A stretch of DNA of 24,877 nucleotides from Paenalcaligenes sp035302345 (GCA_035302345.1 DATGSS010000040.1:1-24877), one strand, 5' to 3'. Counted from the stretch's first letter, positions 15,628-24,261 are shown. Notes: generated from the letters alone by a model not told the origin. Made by a program: numbers and translations.

Positions 15628-16869
15628 TCACCCTTTGGAATCAGCTTGATTTGCAACCTCACGCCACAATCGAACATAGGCAGCATTCATTTGATCGGCA
15701 CCAAATTCGGCTTGCATGCGTTTGCGGCCTGTTTCTATGGCCTGCCTATGTACATCAGCGCTAAGCTCATAAATGGCTTGTTCAATACCGACTGCCAAAG
15801 CATTGGCATCCTCAGGTGCTACGACTACCCCCTCATTGCCCACAATGAGTGCGGCATCGCCCACATCTGTAACCACACAACGCACGCCTGACGCCATCGC
15901 CTCGCAGACCACATTAGGAAAACCCTCGGCTTTGCTTGAAAGGACAAAAATATCCATGGCGCGCATCCACTCTGCTACATCATCGCGCTGCCCTAATAAA
16001 AGCACATTGTTTTCTAATTGATGTTCTTTTATTAAACGCATCAGTTCTTTATTGGTCTGCACCACCTCACCACCAATCAGCAGGCATTTGACGTTGGGAT
16101 ACTTTTGCACCACCTGACCCAAGGCACGTAAAAGGTTGGGATAATCTTTAAGGGGGTGCCAACGCGCCACCACACCAAGCACCGGCATATCAGGTCGTAT
16201 CCGCATTTTGCTGCGTTGTTCTTGGCCTTGCGTGGCATCCGGCTGCCAATAGACCGTGTCTATACCATTGGGGATTACGGTCATTGGTGGCCCACGAAAG
16301 CCTAACCGGCGGTGCTGTTCTGCGGCACTTTGGGCACAGCTCACAATGGCAGTCGGCAACCGACGTGACAACCAGGCACCAGCGCGCAAAGACAGACGAG
16401 ATATCAGGCTAAAGTCCTCGAGATGCTTGCCTGAATTGCGGATATTCCAGACGATTCGACCTTTGTATCCTGCACGATAGGCCCACCACGAAGCTAACGC
16501 ATTAGAGTGATACATCCAGGTTTGAATCACATCGGGCTGAATACGTTCTAGCGCGCGCAAGAACGGGGCGCGCCCTTGGGTCAATACATTGCGCCCAGAT
16601 AACCCAAAAGCCTGAACGGGAATCCCCTCTGCCTGTAATTTGGGTCCAAACTCATCCATGCCTCCTAACGACACTACCTCGTGCGCGACCTCATATCGAG
16701 TAGCCGTCAATAAGCGAAACATGACGGTTTCTGCCCCTCCTTGGCCTAAACCGGATATGACGTGCATCACCTTTAGAGGCATCGTATCAGAATCCGCACT
16801 GGCTGACTTTTGTGTCTTTTCCTGGACACCCGATTGATCAGCCATTTGTACCAAATCTAATTCTTTCAT
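15628..16869 (-). CDS. Family 4 glycosyltransferase (third of four)
   Basis: 413 residues, GT-B fold. The glycosyltransferase domain begins near residue 32 (KVMHVISGLGQGGAETV), and the C-terminal nucleotide-sugar domain has the EX7E pair Glu315/Glu323 in EGFPNVVCEAMASG. The first 30 residues are polar and look disordered; starts at residue 9 or 30 are possible but have no better ribosome sites. The gene begins 11 bases after the previous glycosyltransferase, and its TGA shares bases with the next start. It acts in building the repeat unit on the lipid carrier; the linkage is unknown. Confidence 0.87.
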   Translation of the reverse strand: MKELDLVQMADQSGVQEKTQKSASADSDTMPLKVMHVISGLGQGGAETVMFRLLTATRYEVAHEVVSLGGMDEFGPKLQAEGIPVQAFGLSGRNVLTQGRAPFLRALERIQPDVIQTWMYHSNALASWWAYRAGYKGRIVWNIRNSGKHLEDFSLISRLSLRAGAWLSRRLPTAIVSCAQSAAEQHRRLGFRGPPMTVIPNGIDTVYWQPDATQGQEQRSKMRIRPDMPVLGVVARWHPLKDYPNLLRALGQVVQKYPNVKCLLIGGEVVQTNKELMRLIKEHQLENNVLLLGQRDDVAEWMRAMDIFVLSSKAEGFPNVVCEAMASGVRCVVTDVGDAALIVGNEGVVVAPEDANALAVGIEQAIYELSADVHRQAIETGRKRMQAEFGADQMNAAYVRLWREVANQADSKG

Positions 16870-16880
16870 TGTGCTCTACT

Positions 16881-18029
16881 TTATTTACTACTTTCTAGTT
16901 CTGTAAATAACTCGTCCCAGCGAGTTAGGACCGTCGCCAAAGCATAGCGGCGCACCACTGATTCGCGTGCCGCGGCCCCTAAATCACGACGTTGTTTAGG
17001 ATCGCCCATCAACTGTTCTAAAGCTCGGGCCAGTGTCTGCGCATCAGCGTCTTTAGGCAGCAGCCGCGCCACTTGTCCTTGTTCACTAATTTCAGCGGGC
17101 CCACTGGGACAATCTAGGGTAATACATGGCAAACCCAAGGCCATAGCCTCGAGCAAGGCATTGGGAAAACCTTCGTAATCGGAGCATAATACAAACAGCT
17201 GTGATTCTGATAATTTCTGCCAAGGCTCGTCAGTGCGTCCTTGAAAAAACACCCGTTTATCGACCCCACGCTGCTGAGCCAGCTGTTGCAATGCCTCGCG
17301 CTGTGGCCCATCACCGTATAGATGCAACTCCCAAGTCTGATAGGCGCTGGGCAAGGCCGCAAATGCCTCGATCAGTAAATCAAAGCGTTTGACCTCGGCT
17401 AATCGACCCAGCGCGATGAGCTTGGGCGGCATCTGCAACGTATTTTCATAGACCGGCCGGCGCTGTAATAACCGCGGGTCAATTGGATTGGGCACCACAG
17501 CATAAGATCGGGCATGAGTTTGTACACGGGCAAAATCCTGGGCACTGGCTGTCGTCTGTAAAACCACTCGACTGGCACGGGGATAAAGCCAACGCCGCAG
17601 CAGGCGTAAACTACGCGTAGCGCTGCGACTATGTAATGGGTGTGTGCGTTCACATACCACAATTGGGGTTGGAATATTTTTTAGAGCGTACAACACATTA
17701 ATGTTGACGTTGGTCAGAAAAGACAAGACCACATCAGGCTGAAATTCATGGTAGATCGCCCGAATAGCCCGTGCCTTGGCCATCGGTTTTAACCAACGTC
17801 CACGCGCTGGCAAATAATCTGCCAATGAAACGCACTGCACCTGTGAATGCAATGAATAAAAGCTTTCCCGCGAGGCCAAATGCGTCATGACCAGACACAC
17901 CTCGTCTCCGCGTGCCGCCCACGCATTAACCAAAGTCGCTGCAACGCGTTCAGCGCCTCCGGCATTCATACTGCCCACAAAAAAAAGAATACGTCGTGGC
18001 GAATGCTGTAAAGCGGCGGCTACGGTCAT
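16881..18029 (-). CDS. Family 4 glycosyltransferase (second of four)
   Basis: 382 residues, GT-B fold. It starts with RILFFVGSMNAGGAERV near 13, and EX7E is Glu286/Glu294 in YEGFPNALLEAMALGLPC. The GGAERV start is shared with the upstream glycosyltransferase, so the two are probably paralogues. The ATG overlaps the preceding stop (ATGA), and a perfect ribosome site AGGAGG (18034-18039) lies four bases upstream within the last codons of the previous gene. Translation should therefore be strong and coupled. No clue to the sugar transferred. Confidence 0.88.
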   Translation of the reverse strand: MTVAAALQHSPRRILFFVGSMNAGGAERVAATLVNAWAARGDEVCLVMTHLASRESFYSLHSQVQCVSLADYLPARGRWLKPMAKARAIRAIYHEFQPDVVLSFLTNVNINVLYALKNIPTPIVVCERTHPLHSRSATRSLRLLRRWLYPRASRVVLQTTASAQDFARVQTHARSYAVVPNPIDPRLLQRRPVYENTLQMPPKLIALGRLAEVKRFDLLIEAFAALPSAYQTWELHLYGDGPQREALQQLAQQRGVDKRVFFQGRTDEPWQKLSESQLFVLCSDYEGFPNALLEAMALGLPCITLDCPSGPAEISEQGQVARLLPKDADAQTLARALEQLMGDPKQRRDLGAAARESVVRRYALATVLTRWDELFTELESSK

Positions 18030-19357
18030 GCTTCCTCCTGCTTATGATGAGACGGACGACTATGCCCTGAGTTTTCTGCGTTATTTGTACCGGCTGCCGG
18101 GGACCCGTGATCAGTATTTACTGAGGCATCCGCGGTCGGGCTTGTTTCATGCGCAGAACCCTTGTGTCTATGTGGTTCGTAATCGTCTGTACTCTCTACT
18201 CCTGATTGCTCATCGCGTACCGAGGCTTTGGGTTGAGGGGCTTGCAAAGGGTCCTGCTCAGCGCGCAGCACAGCCTCCCAGAGGGTCATGATACGCGCCA
18301 CAGAAAACCGATCGCGTACATCAACAGCTCGGCGTGCTAATGCAGTCCGATGTAAAGGTCGCCCCATCAAATCGGATAAATGGGCAGCCAAAGCTTCGAT
18401 ATCATCCGCTGGCGACACCAATACCCCATCTATATCGTTGCGAATGATCTCACGGGGCCCGACATCACAGTCCACTGCAACCACAGGCAAACCGCATGCC
18501 ATGGCTTCTAATAAGCTATTCGATAAACCCTCGTAACGAGAGCTCAAAACGTAAATATCGGCGCTTTCGTACCAGTCTTGAATATTGCCCACCTGACCAA
18601 CCAACTGTACACGCTCTTGTAAACCCAGGGCATCTATTTGTTCGCTTAGGGCTTCACGCTGGGCGCCGTCACCAACGATGGCCAAGTCCCAATCTGGAAA
18701 ATACTTGGCCAGCATCCCAAAAGCCTCGATCAGACGATCAAAACCTTTGACTTCGTGATATCGGCCCACAGCCAGTAAGCGATAACGACCCGGGGTTTTA
18801 TGACTGTCGACCTGGGGCTCCATAGCCGGCAAGGGCCAACGCACCGCATTGGGAATGACGTGCACTTGTGTGCCGGGGATATGTTGACGCACCCATTGGG
18901 CCGTCGCGCTGGTCAGTGTCACCACAGCATCGGTGCGTTGATAGGCCCAGTGACGCATTTTTTGCCACGCATCCGGTAATTTCTGCTTGGGCGGATGCGT
19001 ATGCTCCATAGCGATAACACGGTTTTTCAAACCTCGTGAGGCCATGACAGATAATACAGAGCTAGTTGTCATCATGCCTAATACGCAGTCAGGACGATGC
19101 TTTTTGATCAGTGCGCGCAAACGACGCGCACGGCGCCAATTGGCCCATAATCCGCGCAAACCGCCCCCCGTATCATAAGCAGTATGCAGCACGTGCCGCT
19201 GCACCCCTTGGGCAAGCGGGTAAACATCAGTATCTGGCTCTAGCTGAGTCACGACACTGACCTTGTAACCCAATCGATGCCAATAACTGCTGAGATCTGC
19301 CGTTACTCGTTCGGCCCCTCCGCTACGCAGCGAATGGATAACAATCATGATGTGCAT
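18026..19357 (-). CDS. Family 4 glycosyltransferase with hydrophilic C-terminal tail (first of four)
   Basis: 443 residues. The catalytic part (1 to about 367) is a normal GT4 enzyme: GGAERV at 13-18, a phosphate-binding GRYHEVKGFD near 198-207, and EX7E Glu276/Glu284 in YEGLSNSLLEAMACGLP. About 75 further residues (368-443) are polar, rich in Ser, His, Glu, Asp, Thr and Pro, with no hydrophobic core, and look disordered. Most family members end near 360-380. The tail ends in the ATGA overlap with the next gene and carries its ribosome site. The start ATG 19357 is nine bases after the epimerase stop, with AGGA upstream. Confidence 0.88.
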   Translation of the reverse strand: MHIMIVIHSLRSGGAERVTADLSSYWHRLGYKVSVVTQLEPDTDVYPLAQGVQRHVLHTAYDTGGGLRGLWANWRRARRLRALIKKHRPDCVLGMMTTSSVLSVMASRGLKNRVIAMEHTHPPKQKLPDAWQKMRHWAYQRTDAVVTLTSATAQWVRQHIPGTQVHVIPNAVRWPLPAMEPQVDSHKTPGRYRLLAVGRYHEVKGFDRLIEAFGMLAKYFPDWDLAIVGDGAQREALSEQIDALGLQERVQLVGQVGNIQDWYESADIYVLSSRYEGLSNSLLEAMACGLPVVAVDCDVGPREIIRNDIDGVLVSPADDIEALAAHLSDLMGRPLHRTALARRAVDVRDRFSVARIMTLWEAVLRAEQDPLQAPQPKASVRDEQSGVESTDDYEPHRHKGSAHETSPTADASVNTDHGSPAAGTNNAENSGHSRPSHHKQEEA

Positions 19358-19366
19358 AATTATGTC

Positions 19367-20425
19367 CTACCTGACTTGACCTTGTTCAAGCGCCTGAAAA
19401 TAGGACAAATACCAAGGCATGGCTTTTTCTAGCCCCTCGGCCAAGCGATACTGCGGCGCATAGCCTAAGTGTTGCTGCGCCTTGGAGATATCAGCCTGAG
19501 AATGACGGACGTCGCCGGGTCGGAAATCTGTGTGTTGAGGCGCATGCGGATAATCAACCCCTAATGGTTTTAGCGTCTCGCAGAGCATTGCAAACAGATC
19601 ATTAAGCGAGGTACGGTCATTCACTGCCACGTTGTAAACCTCATTGACCGACTCTTGGGGACCCAAAGCAGCCAGCAAATTGATTTGAACGACATTATCA
19701 ATAAAACAGAAATCTCGGCTGGTCTCACCATCTCCGTAAATCTGCACCGGCTGTTGTTGAATAATCGCTGACACCCACTTAGGAATGACAGCAGCATAAG
19801 CACCATTAGGATCCTGACGACGCCCAAACACATTAAAATAACGCAAACCAATACTGGGCACACCATAGGCGCGCGCAAATACATCGGCATAAAGCTCATT
19901 GACGTATTTGGTCACAGCATAAGGCGACAACGGCTTGCCAATTCTGTCTTCGACCTTGGGTAAACCTGGGTGGTCTCCGTAAGTCGAGCTAGAAGCCGCA
20001 TAAACAAAACGCTTGACCTTGGCATCACGCGCAGCAATCAGCATATTTAGATGCCCAGTCACATTGACCTCGTTGCTGGTCAGTGGGTCTTCGAGTGAGC
20101 GCGGCACCGAGCCCAAGGCTGCTTGGTGCAAAATATAATCCACACCTGCACTGACCTCGTGGCAGGTAGCTAAATCGCGGATATCGCCCTCTACAAAACG
20201 AAAACGCCCCCATGCCTCAGGCCCGACATTGCGTTCGACTTCATGTAGGTTATGAGCGTGTCCAGTAGAAAAATTGTCCAGCCCGATCACCTCTTGGCCA
20301 TTTTCTAATAAAGCCTCGATCAGATTAGAGCCAATAAAACCTGCACATCCTGTGACCAGCCAACGCTTAGAGTCCCCTTTCAAGGGTGTGAATAATTCAG
20401 CAAAAACACTGTCTGTACGCGTCAT
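19367..20425 (-). CDS. UDP-N-acetylglucosamine 4-epimerase (TviC/WbpP type)
   Basis: An extended short-chain dehydrogenase that inverts C4 of UDP-GlcNAc or UDP-GlcNAc uronate. 352 residues, the same length class as WbpP and TviC. The NAD-binding TGCAGFIGS is at 25-33, the catalytic Ser is in SSST (145-148), and YxxxK is Tyr169/Lys173. The N-terminal lead of about 20 residues before the Rossmann fold and NFSTGHAHNL after it are typical of this group rather than of GalE. Next to the TviB/WbpO-type dehydrogenase it should yield UDP-GalNAc uronate. AAGGAG lies five bases before ATG 20425; gaps of nine bases on both sides indicate one operon. Confidence 0.92.
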   Translation of the reverse strand: MTRTDSVFAELFTPLKGDSKRWLVTGCAGFIGSNLIEALLENGQEVIGLDNFSTGHAHNLHEVERNVGPEAWGRFRFVEGDIRDLATCHEVSAGVDYILHQAALGSVPRSLEDPLTSNEVNVTGHLNMLIAARDAKVKRFVYAASSSTYGDHPGLPKVEDRIGKPLSPYAVTKYVNELYADVFARAYGVPSIGLRYFNVFGRRQDPNGAYAAVIPKWVSAIIQQQPVQIYGDGETSRDFCFIDNVVQINLLAALGPQESVNEVYNVAVNDRTSLNDLFAMLCETLKPLGVDYPHAPQHTDFRPGDVRHSQADISKAQQHLGYAPQYRLAEGLEKAMPWYLSYFQALEQGQVR

Positions 20426-20434
20426 GTGGACTCC

Positions 20435-21709
20435 TTATAAACGTAAATCCGAATCGTCGCGACCCAATACATACTTGAGGTCGTACAAGACATGGCTTTC
20501 ACGCCCTAAACGACGAATGCCTTGGGCACCAAGTTTTTTAAACTGATCATGGGCCACAGCAATAATCATGCCGTCGTACTGATTTTCCTGAGGCTCTGCT
20601 ACCAAATCAATGCCATATTCTTCTTTGGCCTCTTGGGGGTCAACCCATGGATCGAAAACATCCGTTTGTACACCGTACTCTTTTAGCTCAGTCACAATGT
20701 CAATAACTCGGGTATTGCGTAAGTCAGGACAGTTTTCCTTAAAACTCAAACCCATGAGCAAAACACGCGCGCCTTGGATTTGGATGCACTTTTTAAGCAT
20801 CGCTTTTATCAGCTGAGAAGCCACATAACTACCCATCCCGTCATTCAGGCGACGGCCCGCGAGAATAATTTCAGGGTGATAGCCAATGGATTGTGCCTTG
20901 TGTGTGAGGTAATAAGGATCCACACCAATGCAGTGCCCCCCGACCAAGCCCGGACGGAAAGGTAAAAAATTCCACTTGGTACCAGCTGCCTCGAGGACAT
21001 CTTCGGTATCAATATCCAAACGATTAAAAATCAATGCCAACTCGTTGATCAAGGCAATGTTGACGTCACGCTGGGTGTTTTCAATGACCTTTGCAGCCTC
21101 GGCCACCTTGATCGATGCAGCCTTGTGCGTGCCTGCTGTAATAATCTCGGCGTATAACGCATCTACCCGATCGGCAATTTCGGGCGTCGACCCCGAAGTG
21201 ACCTTGACGATGCCAGGCAGGCGGTTTTTCTTATCCCCTGGATTGATACGCTCAGGACTATAACCTGCAAAAAAGTCCTCGTTATAACGCAATCCAGAGA
21301 CATCCTCGAGTACGGGCACACAAACACTCTCAGTCGCCCCTGGGAACACCGTGGACTCGTAAATAACGATATCGCCTTTTTTTAATACCTTGCCGATGGT
21401 TTCACTGGCACGCACCAAAGGCTCGAGCTGCGGCTGTTTATATTCGTCAATCGGCGTAGGAACAGTCACCACAAACACATTGGCCTCGGCCAACTCATTA
21501 GGATCAGCAGTGTAATGAACCAGCTTGGCAGCCAGCAGGTCCTCGGGCTCAACCTCCAAGGTGCGATCCTCGCCGGCCCGCAATTCATCAATACGGTGTG
21601 GATTAATATCAAAACCAATGACAGTACGTTTTTTTCCAAACTCTACAGCCAAAGGCAGGCCCACATAGCCCAAACCAATGACTGCCAACTTCATGTCCTG
21701 TGTTGACAC
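20435..21709 (-). CDS. UDP-N-acetyl-hexosamine 6-dehydrogenase (TviB/WbpO type)
   Basis: Oxidises C6 of UDP-GlcNAc or UDP-GalNAc with two NAD+ to the uronic acid. 424 residues. The NAD-binding GLGYVGLPL is at 12-20, and the catalytic Cys260 is in GGHCIGVDPYYL. MKLAVIGLGYVGLPLAVEFG matches the TviB/WbpO branch. The start is probably GTG 21709: AGGGGA lies six bases upstream, whereas ATG 21694 has no well-spaced site. With the epimerase it defines the acidic sugar of this polysaccharide, as in the Salmonella Vi antigen and P. aeruginosa O6. Whether epimerisation or oxidation comes first cannot be told from sequence. Confidence 0.93.
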   Translation of the reverse strand: MSTQDMKLAVIGLGYVGLPLAVEFGKKRTVIGFDINPHRIDELRAGEDRTLEVEPEDLLAAKLVHYTADPNELAEANVFVVTVPTPIDEYKQPQLEPLVRASETIGKVLKKGDIVIYESTVFPGATESVCVPVLEDVSGLRYNEDFFAGYSPERINPGDKKNRLPGIVKVTSGSTPEIADRVDALYAEIITAGTHKAASIKVAEAAKVIENTQRDVNIALINELALIFNRLDIDTEDVLEAAGTKWNFLPFRPGLVGGHCIGVDPYYLTHKAQSIGYHPEIILAGRRLNDGMGSYVASQLIKAMLKKCIQIQGARVLLMGLSFKENCPDLRNTRVIDIVTELKEYGVQTDVFDPWVDPQEAKEEYGIDLVAEPQENQYDGMIIAVAHDQFKKLGAQGIRRLGRESHVLYDLKYVLGRDDSDLRL

Positions 21710-21740
21710 GGCGTTCCCCTTTTTAAAAATATTTTATTGA

Positions 21741-21760
21741 GCGCGGCAAAGGAAGCGCGC
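21741..21760 (-). other. Short GC hairpin before the dehydrogenase gene
   Basis: GCGCG/CGCGC arms (21741-21745, 21756-21760) are followed on the minus strand by an A/T-rich stretch ending ATTTTT. The 101-base gap 21710-21810 is the largest within the polysaccharide operon, so partial termination or internal regulation is possible. The stem is only five base pairs. Confidence 0.3.
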
Positions 21761-21810
21761 ATAATCGATGAATCATTAAAAACGCTTTTACATGGGGTCA
21801 ATATCTGGCC

Positions 21811-23052
21811 CTACGACGCATCGTCATGTTTATGCCGTTTCGTCTTGGGTGGTGACGAAGCGCTGTTATGACGGGTGCTGGACGGCGCTTTGGGTGGTTT
21901 TTTATCCTGTGCGGCCTGCAGGCCATGTGCCCGTCGCACTGATGGCAAAAGCAGCCAACGAGGCCGACGCCAGCGCACCAAGCGCGCGTACAACCAGATA
22001 TAACACAGCGCGAACACCACTAAGCTGAGCACCAGCATCCACGAATTATCCCACCAAACGGTAGCAGGTACTAACCCGATCAGCACCAACCCCCAAAGAT
22101 ACGGGGATGCCATAGCATTAGAGGTTGGGGGGACATATCGGCGCCCTTCGCGCAAAACACTAACACGCACCAAACGACGAAATACCAATTGGTGCAGATG
22201 TAAAGAATCCGGCTGATCCACGGGCACATTGCGCTTAATTAAGCGTCGCCAAATGGAAAACATAGTTTCGAAGACCGGATAAAAAAGTACGGCCAAAGCA
22301 TAAAAAGGCGAGATGCTAGGATTGCGCACTACGAGCAAGACCGCTAACTCGGCCAGCATAAAACCTAAAAAATAGGCCCCACCATCCCCTAGGAAGACAC
22401 GCCCAAAGGGAAAGTTCCATGCCAGAAATCCAAGTGTGGAAAATGCTAATGAGGTGGCAATCAATACAATGGGATAATCCTGCACCTGCCAAGCGACAGC
22501 GGCTAATGAAGCAGCCATGAGCACAGCCACCATCCCTGCTAATCCATTGATGCCATCAATAATATTAAGTGCGTGCGTACAGCCGCCCACCGCTACGACT
22601 GTAAAGACCAAGGAAATCGGCCAAAACGACAATAGCCAATCAGCCCATTCGACATCAACACGCATTACACCGCCTAATAGCCACCAGGCAATAGCCGCCG
22701 AAGCAAACGCGGCGAGCAGCCGCTTTAAAGAGCCGACATCCTTGCTGATATCCTCGACGACACCTGCTACGAACACTGGCAATGCTGCTATGAACAAGAC
22801 CGGCCATAACCAGGTCAATGTCATATTGCTAGGGCCCAAAACTAACAACCCCGCCAAACTGCCGGCCCAAATTGCCAGCCCACCCACGCGGGGAGCCGGC
22901 CTTAGGTGACTGGCCTGGGGTTTGTCCATATCGGTATCACCTGTTATTTTGCCGTGCCAACGCTCAGAGAGGACAATAATCCCCCCCACCACAAAGGCCA
23001 CTGTAGCGATAGACAGCCAAGTTACTAAGTCCCAGGTTGCAGAGCCCTGCAC
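21811..23052 (-). CDS. Undecaprenyl-phosphate sugar-1-phosphate transferase (WecA/WbpL-like)
   Basis: A polytopic membrane enzyme of the MraY/WecA family that moves HexNAc-1-phosphate from UDP to undecaprenyl phosphate, the first step of the glycan. 413 residues with about ten membrane segments. Family motifs: DMDKPQASHLRPAPRVGG at 41-58, the acidic motif Glu100-Asp101 (GVVEDISKD, usually Asp-Asp), NIIDGINGLAG at 163-173 with Asp166, FLGDGGAYFLG at 220-230, and HLH at 285-287 where WecA has HIH. The last 35 residues are basic and disordered. The start is GTG 23052 with AGGGGG four to five bases upstream. It is the first gene of the operon. Confidence 0.92.
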   Translation of the reverse strand: MQGSATWDLVTWLSIATVAFVVGGIIVLSERWHGKITGDTDMDKPQASHLRPAPRVGGLAIWAGSLAGLLVLGPSNMTLTWLWPVLFIAALPVFVAGVVEDISKDVGSLKRLLAAFASAAIAWWLLGGVMRVDVEWADWLLSFWPISLVFTVVAVGGCTHALNIIDGINGLAGMVAVLMAASLAAVAWQVQDYPIVLIATSLAFSTLGFLAWNFPFGRVFLGDGGAYFLGFMLAELAVLLVVRNPSISPFYALAVLFYPVFETMFSIWRRLIKRNVPVDQPDSLHLHQLVFRRLVRVSVLREGRRYVPPTSNAMASPYLWGLVLIGLVPATVWWDNSWMLVLSLVVFALCYIWLYARLVRWRRPRWLLLPSVRRAHGLQAAQDKKPPKAPSSTRHNSASSPPKTKRHKHDDAS

Positions 23053-23069
23053 AATACCCCCTAAAAAAG

Positions 23070-23093
23070 AAGATCAGCCTATATTATCGGCTG
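23070..23093 (-). terminator. Weak terminator after lysR overlapping the operon promoter
   Basis: CAGCC (23075-23079) and GGCTG (23089-23093) form a five-bp stem with a nine-base loop, followed on the minus strand by ATCTTCTTTTTT. It lies about 95 bases after the lysR stop. The promoter -10 for the next gene lies inside its loop, so it may instead be an operator-like inverted repeat. Confidence 0.4.
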
Positions 23094-23111
23094 CAAATGT
23101 AACTTTCCCAA
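23083..23111 (-). promoter_or_regulatory. Candidate promoter of the polysaccharide operon
   Basis: On the minus strand TTGGGA (23106-23111), a 17-base spacer, GATAAT (23083-23088), about 31 bases before the GTG of the WecA-like gene. The -10 is flanked by a 5-bp inverted repeat. This is the only promoter-like sequence I see that could drive the whole seven-gene unit. Confidence 0.5.
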
Positions 23112-23185
23112 GCCCTGTACAGATACAGATGCAACAAAAACTGTTAATACACTTTCGATATTATTTGATGCCGCACTCACTGCAC

Positions 23186-24106
23186 TCAAAGCACGTATCG
23201 ATGTTCGTCCCAATAGCCAGGGCGGTTATAAATCGCGCGGATATATTCAATAAATCGTTGTACCTTGGCAGGCAAATACTGTTGCTGGGGATACACCGCC
23301 TGAATATCGTAATTGGGCAACGCAAACTCATCGAGCACTGTAACTAATTCACCTTTTTTTAACTCGGGGTGAATCTCCCAAGTCGAACGCCATGCAATGC
23401 CATGTCCCTGCTTGGCCCAATGATAAAGCAGCTCGCCATCATTACAAGCCACATCACCATTCACCCGCACAGCAAAAGGTTTGCCATTGCGCATAAAGGT
23501 CCATCCCTGCTGCTGGCCACCTTGTAGATTAAAGGCCAGACAATTAAAACGAGTTAGGTCCTCGGGCTTTTTAGGTACCCCGTGGCGCTCAAAGAATACA
23601 GGTGCACCGCATACAACACGTTGATTGGGAAAAAGGTTAATGGCAACATAGTTAGGATCAATAACCCCGCCAATGCGAATGGCCATGTCATAACCCTCGC
23701 GCACTAAATCCACCACGCTATCGGTAAAATTAAAAGACAATTTCAGCTCGGGGTATTTCTTTTTAAACCCCATCACATGCGGCGCCACGTGTTGACGCCC
23801 AAAAGAAGCCGGTGCAGACACCACCAAATGCCCCCTCACCAATTCGCGTTGAGCGCTAATGCTAGCCTCGGCTTCGTCAAAATCCAGCAGCAACTGTTTG
23901 CAGCGTTCTAAAAACTGCTCACCCAGCACAGTCAGAGTCAGGCCGCGGGTAGAACGGTGCATCAGCCGTACCCCTAAGCGCTTTTCTAGAGCATCCAGAC
24001 GACGCCCCAATACCACTGGGGTAACTCCCTCTACCTCGGCAGCGGCTGCGAAACTGCCATGTTCGGCCACTAGGGCAAAGGTCCTAAATTCGGTATAACG
24101 GCTCAT
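23186..24106 (-). CDS. LysR-family transcriptional regulator
   Basis: 306 residues from ATG 24106, chosen over the upstream TTG 24118 because GGGGAG lies five bases before it. The N-terminal winged helix-turn-helix (about 4-62) includes SFAAAAEVEGVTPVVLGRRLDAL, and the rest is the periplasmic-binding-like effector domain (about 90-295). It is divergent from the glycerate kinase gene across a 244-base region with inverted repeats, so by the usual LysR logic it probably controls that gene and itself, responding to a metabolite such as tartrate, glycerate or hydroxypyruvate. The effector is inferred from context only. It precedes the polysaccharide operon on the same strand. Confidence 0.92.
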   Translation of the reverse strand: MSRYTEFRTFALVAEHGSFAAAAEVEGVTPVVLGRRLDALEKRLGVRLMHRSTRGLTLTVLGEQFLERCKQLLLDFDEAEASISAQRELVRGHLVVSAPASFGRQHVAPHVMGFKKKYPELKLSFNFTDSVVDLVREGYDMAIRIGGVIDPNYVAINLFPNQRVVCGAPVFFERHGVPKKPEDLTRFNCLAFNLQGGQQQGWTFMRNGKPFAVRVNGDVACNDGELLYHWAKQGHGIAWRSTWEIHPELKKGELVTVLDEFALPNYDIQAVYPQQQYLPAKVQRFIEYIRAIYNRPGYWDEHRYVL

Positions 24107-24139
24107 TGAACTCCCCAAGATTTGTTACTGCATTAGCGT

Positions 24140-24210
24140 CATCAGCACAGCCAACTTCATACATAGCCAAGCTGATGCCCGCATTATTCTACTACGTCAT
24201 TTGAGCGGGC
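24140..24210. promoter_or_regulatory. Two inverted repeats in the lysR/glycerate-kinase intergenic region
   Basis: CATCAGC (24140-24146) with GCTGATG (24171-24177), spacer 24, and directly next to it GCCCGC (24177-24182) with GCGGGC (24205-24210), spacer 22. Both lie between the divergent starts, upstream of the glycerate kinase -10. They are candidates for LysR recognition and activation sites, or cruciforms; the spacers are longer than the usual LysR T-N11-A half-site distance. Confidence 0.4.
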
Positions 24211-24261
24211 AAGTATAAATAACAACGCCTATAAATCGGGTAGATAAAGCACACAAATGCG

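Noticed and set aside
17887..18291. A 134-codon plus-strand open frame spanning the junction of two glycosyltransferase genes
   Set aside because: It lies wholly opposite two well-supported GT4 genes, including the overlapping stop/start, has no ribosome site and shows no recognisable motif. It is a shadow of the opposite strand.
15628..23052. Possibility that the four glycosyltransferases are recent tandem duplicates
   Set aside because: They share only family-level motifs (EX7E and, in two, GGAERV); the rest of the sequences differ strongly, so recent duplication is not supported.
24107..24118. TTG start giving a LysR protein longer by four residues
   Set aside because: ATG 24106 has GGGGAG at a proper distance, and those bases would be inside the coding region if TTG were used.
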